A stretch of DNA of 32,178 nucleotides from Bradyrhizobium uaiense (GTDB taxonomy: Bacteria > Pseudomonadota > Alphaproteobacteria > Rhizobiales > Xanthobacteraceae), in the NCBI RefSeq assembly GCF_010811875.1, contig NZ_VKHP01000090.1, positions 1 through 32,178 on the forward strand, in the 5' to 3' direction. The position numbers and the translations under genes were made by a program. Shown here piece by piece: positions 6,829-14,276 of this stretch (position 1 is the stretch's first letter; every line of letters begins with the position of its first letter). The notes beneath the pieces are model-generated. The model ran no database searches. It saw only the letters and a program-made list of their open reading frames with translations, and was not told the origin of the DNA.

Positions 6829-9800
6829 ATGGCGTTGATGGAAGTTGGACTGGACGACAAGTACCGGTTGGATACGAAACGAATCTTCCTCTCCGGTACC
6901 CAGGCTCTGGTCCGATTGCCCATGTTGCAGCGCGAACGCGACCGCGCGCACGGGCTGAACACCGCCGGTTTCATCTCCGGTTACCGTGGTTCGCCGCTCG
7001 GCATGTACGACCACGCGCTGTGGCGGGCGAAATCGTTCCTCAAAGAGCACGACATCGCCTTCGTTCCCGGCCTCAATGAGGATCTGGCGGCGACCGCGGT
7101 CTGGGGCAGCCAGCAGGTCGGCATGTTCCCCGGCGCCAAGGTCGATGGCGTATTCGGCATCTGGTACGGCAAGGGCCCCGGCGTCGACCGTTCGCTCGAT
7201 GCACTCAAGCACGCCAATTCGGCCGGCACCTCGCCGAACGGCGGCGTGATCGCGCTGGCCGGCGACGACCATGGCTGCCAGTCCTCCACGCTCGCACATC
7301 AGAGCGAGCAGGTGTTCGCCTCGGCGCTGATGCCGGTGGTCAATCCGGCGACGCTGCAGGACTATCTCGATCTCGGCATTCTCGGTTTTGCACTGTCGCG
7401 CTATTCCGGCTGCTGGGTCGGCTTCAAGGCGATCTCGGAGACGGTGGAAAGTTCGGCCTCGATCGTCAGCGATCCCGATCGCATCAAGATCATCATGCCC
7501 GACGATTTCGAGATGCCGCCGGGCGGGCTTTCGATCCGCTGGCCGGATCCGCCGCTGGAGGCGGAGCGGCGTCTGCATGGTCCGAAGATGGACGCGGTCG
7601 CGGCGTTCGCGCGCGTCAACCGGTTCGACCGCATCGTGCTGGATTCGAAGCCGGCACGGCTCGGCATCATGGCGACCGGCAAGGCCTATCTTGACCTGCG
7701 CCAGGCGCTCGCCGATCTCGGTATCACCGATGCCGATGCGCAAGAGCTGGGCCTGCGCATCTACAAGGTGGCGCTGACTTGGCCGCTCGAAGCGCGCGGC
7801 GCGCGCGCCTTCGCCGAGGGCTTGCAGGACGTGCTCGTGGTCGAAGAGAAGCGCGGCTTCATTGAGGATCAGCTGGTCCGCATCCTCTACAACATGGACG
7901 CGTCGAAGCGGCCCTCGGTGGTCGGCAAGCGCGACGAGAGCGGCGCGCCGTTGCTGCCAAGCGAAGGCGAGCTGACGCCGACCATGGTCGCCGCTGCCGT
8001 GGTGGCGCGGCTGCGGCGGCTCGGCCACCGCAGCCCGCTGCTGGAGCAGCGTTTGGCGAAACTCGAGGCGTTCGACCGTCCGGCCGAGGGCACCGGCACC
8101 GCGAAGCTGCAACGCACGCCGTATTTCTGCTCGGGCTGCCCGCACAACTCCTCGACCAAGATCCCCGACGGCAGCCGCGCCATGGCCGGCATCGGTTGCC
8201 ATGGCATGGCGCTGTCGGTGCCGAACCGCAACACTCAGACCATCTCGCATATGGGCGCGGAGGGTGTGAGCTGGATCGGGCAGTCGCCGTTCACCAGCGA
8301 ACAGCATGTGTTCCAGAACCTCGGCGACGGCACCTACACGCATTCCGGTCTTCTGGCGCTGCGCGCGGCGTCCGCGGCGGGCGTCAACATCACCTACAAG
8401 ATCCTCTACAACGACGCGGTGGCGATGACCGGCGGCCAGCCCGCTGAGGGCGGCTTCACGGTGTCGCAGATCGCCCACCAGGTCTGGGCGGAGGGCACCA
8501 AGAAGCTTGCGATCGTCTCCGACGATCCGGATAAATACCCCGCCAATTATTTCCCATCGGGCGCCACCATCCACCATCGCCGCGAGCTCGACGCCGTGCA
8601 GCGCACCTTGCGCGAGATCGAGGGACTCACCGTCCTGATCTATGACCAAACCTGCGCCGCCGAGAAGCGTCGCCGCCGCAAGCGCGGGCTGTTTCCCGAT
8701 CCGGCCAAGCGCGTCTTCATCAACGAGCGCGTCTGCGAAGGCTGCGGCGACTGCTCGGTAGCGTCGAACTGTGTCTCGGTGCAGCCGCTGGAGACCGAGC
8801 TCGGCCGCAAGCGCCGCATCGACCAGTCGAACTGCAACAAGGATTTCTCCTGCATCGAGGGCTTCTGCCCGAGCTTCGTGATGGTGCAGGACCCCAAGCT
8901 GCGCAAGGCCGACCGCACTGCGGCCGATCCCAAGGCGCTGTTCGCGGATTTGCCGACGCCGCCTGCGAGCGCGCTGACCGGCCCCTACAACATCCTGATC
9001 ACCGGCATCGGCGGCACCGGCGTCATCACCATCGGCGCGCTGCTCGGGATGGCCGCGCATGTCGAGGGGATCGCCTGCTCGACGCTCGACTTTACCGGCC
9101 TGTCGCAGAAGAACGGCGCGGTCATGAGCCATGTCCGCCTCGCGCCGACGTCGGACATGCTGACCACGGTCCGCATCGCGCCCGGCAATGCCAACCTGAT
9201 CCTCGGCTGCGACCTCGTCGTCGCCACCAGCGTGCCGGCGCTGAGCCGCGCCGAGCGTGGCGTCACTCGCGCCGTCGTCAACGCCGATCTGCTGCCGACC
9301 GCGAGCTTCGTGATCGATCCCGATATCGATTTTGAAGCCAGCTCGATGCGCGATGCGCTGAACGGCGCGGTGAGACCTGATGATCTCGACATCCTCGACG
9401 CCACCGGCCTTGCCACCGCGCTGATGGGCGACAGCATCGCCACCAACGCCTTCATGCTCGGTTTCGCATTCCAGCGCGGTGCGATCCCGCTGTCGCTCGA
9501 GGCGATCCTGAAGGCGATCGAGCTCAACGGCGCCGCGATCGAGATGAACAAGACCGCGTTCTCGTGGGGCCGGCTTGCCGCGCACGATCTGCAGCGCGTG
9601 GTCAGCGCCGCGCGCTTCAAGAGCGCAGGTGCCGCACCGGCCAAGAAGACGCTCGACGAGGCGATCGCGTTCCGCGCCAAATTCCTCACCGACTATCAGG
9701 ATGCGGCTTACGCCAAGCGCTATCTCGACGACGTTGCGCGTGTTCGTTCAGCCGAAGCCGCGGCGGCTCCGGGCTCGCAAGACCTGACCGAGGCCTTTGC

Positions 9801-10302
9801 CAAGGGCCTGTTCAAGCTGATGGCCTACAAGGACGAATACGAAGTCGCGCGGCTCTATTCCGATGGCGAGTTTGCGAAGGCCTTGAGGGAGCAGTTCGAG
9901 GGCAATTCCGGTTTGAAGGTCCTGCTGGCGCCGCCGCTGCTGGCGCAGCGCGATCCCGTCACCGGGCGTTTGCAGAAGCGCGAATTCGGTCCATGGATAT
10001 TCAAGGCGTTCGGCATGCTGGCGGGGCTGAAGGGGCTGCGCGGCACCGCGTTCGACATCTTCGGCTACACCGCGGAACGCAAGATGGAGCGTGCGCTGCC
10101 GGTGGATTATTCGGCGATGATCCTGCGTCATCTCGACGGCAACAAGCCGGTCGATCTGCCGCGCCTCGTGGCGCTGGCGAAGGCTGCGGACCTCGTGCGC
10201 GGCTATGGCCACATCAAGGAAGGCAACGTCGCCCGCTACCGCACCGAATGTGCGCGGCTGGAGCGCGCGATCGGCCAGCCGCTGGCACAGGCGGCTGAGT
10301 AG
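6829..10302 (+). CDS. Indolepyruvate:ferredoxin oxidoreductase, fused single-chain form
   Basis: A 1157-residue protein joining the alpha (TPP) and gamma parts of 2-oxoacid:ferredoxin oxidoreductases in one chain. The family oxidatively decarboxylates aryl-pyruvates such as indolepyruvate to acyl-CoA, passing electrons to ferredoxin. The N-terminus has GYRGSPLGMYDHALW, the pyrimidine-binding part. CSGCPHN with C434 and C437 begins the TPP-binding part. Two iron-sulfur clusters are indicated by C636, C639, C642 and C648 (VCEGCGDCS) and by C669, C675 and C680. TGIGGTGVITIG (from 725) opens the gamma-type domain. I chose ATG 6829 because GGGGAA precedes it; TTG 6814 and ATG 6838 are also possible. 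Divergent from the SDR/CMD/hotdog operon. No separate ferredoxin gene lies nearby. Confidence 0.93.
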   Translation: MALMEVGLDDKYRLDTKRIFLSGTQALVRLPMLQRERDRAHGLNTAGFISGYRGSPLGMYDHALWRAKSFLKEHDIAFVPGLNEDLAATAVWGSQQVGMFPGAKVDGVFGIWYGKGPGVDRSLDALKHANSAGTSPNGGVIALAGDDHGCQSSTLAHQSEQVFASALMPVVNPATLQDYLDLGILGFALSRYSGCWVGFKAISETVESSASIVSDPDRIKIIMPDDFEMPPGGLSIRWPDPPLEAERRLHGPKMDAVAAFARVNRFDRIVLDSKPARLGIMATGKAYLDLRQALADLGITDADAQELGLRIYKVALTWPLEARGARAFAEGLQDVLVVEEKRGFIEDQLVRILYNMDASKRPSVVGKRDESGAPLLPSEGELTPTMVAAAVVARLRRLGHRSPLLEQRLAKLEAFDRPAEGTGTAKLQRTPYFCSGCPHNSSTKIPDGSRAMAGIGCHGMALSVPNRNTQTISHMGAEGVSWIGQSPFTSEQHVFQNLGDGTYTHSGLLALRAASAAGVNITYKILYNDAVAMTGGQPAEGGFTVSQIAHQVWAEGTKKLAIVSDDPDKYPANYFPSGATIHHRRELDAVQRTLREIEGLTVLIYDQTCAAEKRRRRKRGLFPDPAKRVFINERVCEGCGDCSVASNCVSVQPLETELGRKRRIDQSNCNKDFSCIEGFCPSFVMVQDPKLRKADRTAADPKALFADLPTPPASALTGPYNILITGIGGTGVITIGALLGMAAHVEGIACSTLDFTGLSQKNGAVMSHVRLAPTSDMLTTVRIAPGNANLILGCDLVVATSVPALSRAERGVTRAVVNADLLPTASFVIDPDIDFEASSMRDALNGAVRPDDLDILDATGLATALMGDSIATNAFMLGFAFQRGAIPLSLEAILKAIELNGAAIEMNKTAFSWGRLAAHDLQRVVSAARFKSAGAAPAKKTLDEAIAFRAKFLTDYQDAAYAKRYLDDVARVRSAEAAAAPGSQDLTEAFAKGLFKLMAYKDEYEVARLYSDGEFAKALREQFEGNSGLKVLLAPPLLAQRDPVTGRLQKREFGPWIFKAFGMLAGLKGLRGTAFDIFGYTAERKMERALPVDYSAMILRHLDGNKPVDLPRLVALAKAADLVRGYGHIKEGNVARYRTECARLERAIGQPLAQAAE

Positions 10303-10303
10303 G

Positions 10304-10321
10304 GCAGAGCGTTTTCGAGCG
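10304..10321. repeat. Truncated copy of the 3610 repeat
   Basis: The 18 bases gcagagcgttttcgagcg match 3610-3627 exactly and start one base after the stop codon of the oxidoreductase gene. The hairpin half of the element is missing here. Confidence 0.75.
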
Positions 10322-10362
10322 GAGGGGGGGCCGCGTTCCGCCATCGGAACGGGGCTCTTCGG

Positions 10363-10387
10363 GGAACTTTCCACGGCCGCCTTGGTT
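10363..10387 (+). promoter_or_regulatory. Candidate EcfG (general stress response) promoter
   Basis: GGAAC at 10363-10367 and GGTT at 10384-10387 are separated by 16 bases. The alphaproteobacterial EcfG consensus is GGAAC-N16/17-CGTT, so one position of the -10 element differs. A transcript would start near 10395, about 85 bases before the TTG start of the small secreted protein at 10481. The gene for EcfG itself is not in the window. Confidence 0.5.
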
Positions 10388-10480
10388 GACCGGTAACCCT
10401 GCCCGCAGCCAGCGGCTGGATTCGCGCGGCCGGGTCCCTACATGATGGCTGTTCCGTTCGAGTGATTTCAGGAGGCCCTT

Positions 10481-10915
10481 TTGACGGTCCTGAAAAGTGT
10501 TTTGGCTGCAACTGTTTGCACCGCGTGCCTGGCTTTGGGTGGCGTGGCGTTTGCCGACGACTATCGCCCGAGCGAGTTCTTCAGTCTCGATCTCTCCCAA
10601 GCGGTGCTGTCGCCGAAGCGGCTTGGCCCGCCGGCGCAGTTCGAGCCGGTACCGGTCGAGGCGAAGACCGACCGCAGTCCCGATCAGCACGCCAATATCG
10701 AACCGAAGGTCGAAGAGCCGAAGGTCGCGCCGCAGAAGGCCGTGCGGACGAGCAGAGTGACCGCTCAGCCTGAACCGAAGCGCGCGGCTGCACGCGCGCC
10801 CGCCCGCGCCAGGCTCGCACGGCGGCACTCGAACCCGCTCGATGCGGAAGCCCGCGACGTCAGGATCCAGACCTGGCCGTGCCGCACCGGCGGCATCTGC
10901 AACTGGCAGCGGTGA
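10481..10915 (+). CDS. Small secreted protein of unknown function
   Basis: A 144-residue protein with a clear Sec signal peptide: MTVLKSVLAA, a hydrophobic core, and AFA before the likely cut after residue 25. The mature part begins DDYRPSEFFSLDLSQAVLSP. The middle (residues 60-120) is rich in Pro, Ala, Lys and Arg and looks disordered and strongly basic. The end has a possible disulfide pair in WPCRTGGICNW. The start is TTG at 10481, supported by a near-ideal AGGAGG at 10470-10475 and by the signal peptide beginning exactly there. A candidate stress promoter lies upstream. No enzymatic motif; probably a periplasmic protein conserved in the genus, though I cannot name it. Confidence 0.82.
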   Translation: MTVLKSVLAATVCTACLALGGVAFADDYRPSEFFSLDLSQAVLSPKRLGPPAQFEPVPVEAKTDRSPDQHANIEPKVEEPKVAPQKAVRTSRVTAQPEPKRAAARAPARARLARRHSNPLDAEARDVRIQTWPCRTGGICNWQR

Positions 10916-10957
10916 GAGGCGGCGTCGCGTCTTGTTCTCTCATTCGCGTGGACAGCT

Positions 10958-11074
10958 AACCCGTCATCCTGAGGTGCGAGCGGAGCGAGCCTCGAAGGAT
11001 GCACGGCCCTGATCTAGCAGCCGGGCCGTCGATCCTTCGAGACGGCGCTACGCGCCTCCTCAGGATGACGGGTT
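10958..11074. repeat. Long palindromic intergenic repeat (cgtcatcctgagg family)
   Basis: Outer arms 10958-10974 (aacccgtcatcctgagg) and 11058-11074 are perfect 17-bp inverted complements. Inner parts also mirror each other: cctcgaaggat on the left and atccttcgag on the right. The element would fold into one long interrupted stem. A related element is at 21787-21914. It fills most of the 312-base space between the small secreted gene and the PhoD-like gene; the rest (11075-11227) shows nothing I can identify. Confidence 0.85.
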
Positions 11075-11227
11075 TGGCGCTTGAGCGCTCGGTGCCCGAT
11101 GCCGTTCCCGGAATCCCGCCGAGTCATCTCGCCGTCGCAAAACCGTCGGCGGAGAGTCAAGAAACCGTAAGGCCGGAGTCAAGGAGCGCAGGCAAAACCT
11201 TCGTTACGATTCGACGAAGGTTATTCG

Positions 11228-12808
11228 ATGCCGACAGCGATCTTCGCGAGGAGGCGAGGCCTTACCCGGCGTCAGCTTCTGGTGCGCTCGGCGTCGACGG
11301 CCGCGCTGGCGGGACTGGGCGCGCTGGCAAGGCCTTATCTGAGCCGCGCCGCGGATCGACCAGCGATCGCGGGTATCCAGTCCGGCGACGTCGCCAGCGA
11401 TTCCGCCGTGATCTGGGCCCGTGCCGATCGCGCCGCGCGCATGCGCATCGAATGTGCCGCGGTCGAAAGCTTTGCGACAATCTTGCGTACCGCGACGGCC
11501 GACGCGCTGCCTGAGCGCGACTTCACCGCAAAGCTGCTGCTCGACGGCCTGCCGCCGGGCCAGGACCTGTTCTATCGCGTGCAATTCGAGGATCACGACG
11601 GCATATCGGGCGAAAGCCGCGTCGGACATTTCCGCACCGCGCCGACTGACCGTCGTTCGGTCTCGTTCGTCTGGTCCGGTGACGTGGTGGGGCAGGGCTG
11701 GGGCATCGATCCCGCGCGCGGCGGTCTGCGCAGCTACCGCACCATGCTGAACGAGCGCCCGGATTTCTTCATCCATTCCGGCGATCACATCTATGCGGAT
11801 TGCACGGTGCCGGCGGAGCAGGCGCTGCCGAACGGCGAGATCTGGCACAACATCGTCACCGAGGAAAAATCGGTCGTCGCGTACACCCTCGACGAGTTTC
11901 GCGGCAACTACAAATACAACTGGCTCGACGAGAACTTCCGCGCCTTCCACGCCGAAGTGCCCGTCTTCGCGCAATGGGACGACCACGAGGTGGCCGACGA
12001 CTGGTCGCCGGTCGGCACTGCTGATGCGACCGGCTACGATGCGGATGGCAGCTCGCGCCTGGTGGCGGGGGCGCGCCGTGCCTTCCACGAATTCATGCCG
12101 ATGCGGCTGATGCCGGAGCGCGACGGCCGGGTCTATCGCAAGATCCCCTACGGGCCCTTGCTCGACGTCTTCATCATCGACATGCGTTCCTATCGCGATT
12201 CCAGCTGGAACAAGCAGGGCGATCCCGACCAGGCGTTCATCCTCGGCGACAGCCAGCTCGCCTGGTTGAAGCGCGAGCTCGTGGCGTCCGATGCGACCTG
12301 GAAGGTGATCGCGGCGGATCTGCCGATTGGCCTCATCAGCCTCGATGCGGTCGCGCTCGGCGACGGCCCGCCCGAGCGGCGTGAGCACGAGATCGCCGAT
12401 CTCCTGTCCTTCATGAAGCGCGCGGGCGTTCGCAACACGGTGTGGCTCACCGCCGACATGCACTACACCGCCGCGCATCACTATGATCCGAACCGCGCGG
12501 TGTTCCAGGAATTCGAGCCGTTCTGGGAGTTCGTCTCCGGCCCGCTGCATGCCGGCACCTGGTCGCCGGGCGAGCTCGACAACACCTTTGGCCCGAAGGC
12601 GATGTACCAGAAGGGATGCTCGGCCGAGCAGGGCGACAATCTCGCGCCCTGCTTCGGCTTGCAATTCTTCGGCCGCGTCGACATCGACGGCCAGACCGGC
12701 GTGATGACGGTGACCCTGAAGGACGTCGATAACCACGACCTCTGGTCGGTCGACATCGAGCCGCGGCCGGACGCGCGGCCCGTCCAGATCATGGCGCAGC
12801 ACATATAG
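11228..12808 (+). CDS. phoD: PhoD-like alkaline phosphatase/phosphodiesterase, Tat-exported
   Basis: A 526-residue metallophosphoesterase of the PhoD family, which releases phosphate from phosphomono- and diesters outside the cytoplasm. The N-terminus carries a twin-arginine signal, GLTRRQLLVRS (R14 R15), then an alanine-rich hydrophobic segment ending near residue 42. A short beta domain follows (GIQSGDVASDSAVIWARAD, as in PhoD N-terminal domains). Metal-site motifs are SGDHIYAD near residue 184, QWDDHEVADDW near 249, and TADMHYTAAH near 410. The start is ATG 11228 with a weak gaagg upstream. The gene stands alone; a Pho box was not found by eye. The symbol reflects the family; orthology to B. 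subtilis PhoD is not established. Confidence 0.92.
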   Translation: MPTAIFARRRGLTRRQLLVRSASTAALAGLGALARPYLSRAADRPAIAGIQSGDVASDSAVIWARADRAARMRIECAAVESFATILRTATADALPERDFTAKLLLDGLPPGQDLFYRVQFEDHDGISGESRVGHFRTAPTDRRSVSFVWSGDVVGQGWGIDPARGGLRSYRTMLNERPDFFIHSGDHIYADCTVPAEQALPNGEIWHNIVTEEKSVVAYTLDEFRGNYKYNWLDENFRAFHAEVPVFAQWDDHEVADDWSPVGTADATGYDADGSSRLVAGARRAFHEFMPMRLMPERDGRVYRKIPYGPLLDVFIIDMRSYRDSSWNKQGDPDQAFILGDSQLAWLKRELVASDATWKVIAADLPIGLISLDAVALGDGPPERREHEIADLLSFMKRAGVRNTVWLTADMHYTAAHHYDPNRAVFQEFEPFWEFVSGPLHAGTWSPGELDNTFGPKAMYQKGCSAEQGDNLAPCFGLQFFGRVDIDGQTGVMTVTLKDVDNHDLWSVDIEPRPDARPVQIMAQHI

Positions 12809-12975
12809 GCCCGCCCCCAACCCCGTCGCGACATCTTGATCGCCGCTGCCTTGCCCGAAGGCCCGGTTTGCGGGCAGAATGCACGCTAGCAGTCCTGCCA
12901 ATTTCATTCCCACGAAACGATTTGCTGGCGTGACGTCGTCGATTTCATCGGCGTCCCACGCGTCAGGAGCTATCC

Positions 12976-13794
12976 ATGGAAAATCTGCAGACACAGGGCA
13001 TCAGCCTGCCGCAGCTCGGCCTCGGCACTTTCCGCATGCAGGGCGATGCCTGCCGCGGGGCGGTCGAGAGCGCGCTCGGGCTCGGTTACCGGCATATCGA
13101 CACCGCCGAGATGTACGCCAACGAGGAGGCGATCGGGGCTGCGATCGCGGACTCGAAGGTCGCGCGCAAGGACCTGCATGTGACCACCAAGGTCTGGCAC
13201 GAGAATTCGGCGCCGGATGCGATCCGCAAGGCGTTCGACGCGAGCCTGAAGAAGCTGCGGCTCGATCATGTCGATCTCTATCTGGTGCATTGGCCGTCGA
13301 AGAGCATGCAGCTGCCGGCCGTGTTCGAGACGTTGATGCGGCTGAAGGAGGAGGGCCGCGTCCGCGCGATCGGCGTCGCCAACTTCACCACCGCGCTGCT
13401 CAAGACCGTGGTCGAGGACATCAAGGCGCCGATCGCCTGCAACCAGATCGAATATCACGCCATGCTGGACCAGACGCCGGTGCGGAAATATCTCGCCGCG
13501 AAATCGATCCCGCTGGTCGCCTATTGTCCGCTGGCGCAGGGCCGCTTCGCCACCGACGAGACGCTGGCGAAGATCGGCCGCAAGCATGATGCGACCGCAG
13601 CCCAGGTGGCGCTGAAATGGCTGCTCGATCAGGACGGCGTTGCGGCGATCCCCAAAGCCTCGCGCGCCGAAAGCCAAAAGGCCAATCTCGACGCGCTGAA
13701 GGTCAGGCTCGACGACGACGATCGCAAGTCGATCGCGGCATTGCGCAAGGACATGCGCTGCGTCAACCCGGGTTTTGCGCCAGCGTGGGATTGA
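12976..13794 (+). CDS. Aldo/keto reductase (2,5-diketo-D-gluconate reductase-like)
   Basis: A 272-residue cytoplasmic NADPH-dependent reductase with a TIM barrel. The catalytic tetrad is complete: D42 and Y47 in HIDTAEMYANE, K72 in VTTKVW, and H105 in LYLVHWP. IPKASRAES near residue 225 is the cofactor-binding loop. Length and the MQGDACRGAVESALGLGYRHIDTA opening match DkgB-type members. ATG 12976 has AGGAG nine bases upstream. It stands between the phosphatase gene and a convergent small gene and is probably monocistronic. The 167-base gap before it shows no recognisable element. True substrates of such enzymes are broad aldehydes and ketones and cannot be assigned. Confidence 0.93.
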   Translation: MENLQTQGISLPQLGLGTFRMQGDACRGAVESALGLGYRHIDTAEMYANEEAIGAAIADSKVARKDLHVTTKVWHENSAPDAIRKAFDASLKKLRLDHVDLYLVHWPSKSMQLPAVFETLMRLKEEGRVRAIGVANFTTALLKTVVEDIKAPIACNQIEYHAMLDQTPVRKYLAAKSIPLVAYCPLAQGRFATDETLAKIGRKHDATAAQVALKWLLDQDGVAAIPKASRAESQKANLDALKVRLDDDDRKSIAALRKDMRCVNPGFAPAWD

Positions 13795-13896
13795 ACCGCA
13801 TCGACCTTCCGATACGGAATCAGAAAATGGCTCCGCGAGGAGCCATTTTCCGTTGTGTCGGTCTTTTCGTGTTTGCAGGTCTTCAGTATCGATTGC

Positions 13897-14115
13897 CTAG
13901 TAGCGATCCCGCCTGATCACGACCGCGCGGTCATGGTCGTGATGCCAGCCGCGATGCCAGCCACGGTCATGGCGCATCTCGGCGCGCGCGCCCCAGCCAC
14001 GATCCCAGTGATGATGATGGCCGCGCTTGATCACGACGGTCTCGGCGCTCGCGATCGACGGAACGGCCACCGCAAGCGTACCAATCGCCGCAAGAACAAA
14101 ACCGATCTTTTTCAT
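13897..14115 (-). CDS. Small histidine-rich secreted protein
   Basis: A 72-residue protein with a Sec signal peptide (MKKIGFVLAAIGTLAVAVPSIASA, cut after 24) and a mature part of about 48 residues packed with His, Arg, Trp and Asp: GHHHHWDRGWG, then HDRGWHRGWHHDHDR. GAGGAGG lies six bases before the ATG, an excellent ribosome site. A candidate EcfG promoter sits about 30-55 bases upstream. The histidine clusters could bind metal ions in the periplasm, but this is inference; no known fold is visible. Composition alone makes similarity searches unreliable. Confidence 0.82.
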   Translation of the reverse strand: MKKIGFVLAAIGTLAVAVPSIASAETVVIKRGHHHHWDRGWGARAEMRHDRGWHRGWHHDHDRAVVIRRDRY

Positions 14116-14144
14116 TTCATCCTCCTCAAATGATGCGGGGAGGA

Positions 14145-14169
14145 AACCGTGCAGCCATCGAAACGTTCC
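14145..14169 (-). promoter_or_regulatory. Candidate EcfG promoter for the His-rich gene
   Basis: On the minus strand GGAAC (14169-14165) is followed after 16 bases by GGTT (14148-14145), one base off the GGAAC-N16-CGTT consensus. Predicted transcription would begin near 14138, just ahead of the strong ribosome site. The GGAAC is one arm of a 13-bp palindrome, gttcctcaggaac (14165-14177), so a similar box also faces the amidohydrolase gene, where the -10 match is poorer. Confidence 0.5.
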
Positions 14170-14189
14170 TCAGGAACCGCCAGAGTTTT

Positions 14190-14205
14190 CTGAACGATTG
14201 TTCAG
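14190..14205. promoter_or_regulatory. Inverted repeat ctgaac-N4-gttcag
   Basis: A perfect 6-bp inverted repeat with a 4-base spacer lies between the divergent His-rich and amidohydrolase genes, about 70 bases before the GTG at 14277. It is a plausible operator for a dimeric regulator; none is identified. Confidence 0.4.
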
Positions 14206-14276
14206 CTGGCCTTGCTTAACCACTGCGTCCGACGCATCATCGCGCCATAAAAATCAATGTTCGGGGGGACGTTGCC

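Noticed and set aside
6589..9585. 998-codon open frame on the minus strand across the oxidoreductase gene
   Set aside because: Antisense to a gene with clear family motifs; its product is a low-complexity Arg/His/Asp/Ala mix typical of antisense frames in GC-rich DNA.
10999..11514. 171-codon plus-strand frame before and into the PhoD-like gene
   Set aside because: It begins inside the palindromic repeat and overlaps the phosphatase gene in another frame.
11204..12994. 596-codon minus-strand frame opposite the PhoD-like gene
   Set aside because: Shadow frame; the plus strand has the Tat signal and metal motifs.
14173..14198. EcfG promoter facing the amidohydrolase gene
   Set aside because: GGAAC is present, but at the expected distance the sequence is cgat, a poorer -10 match than on the other strand.
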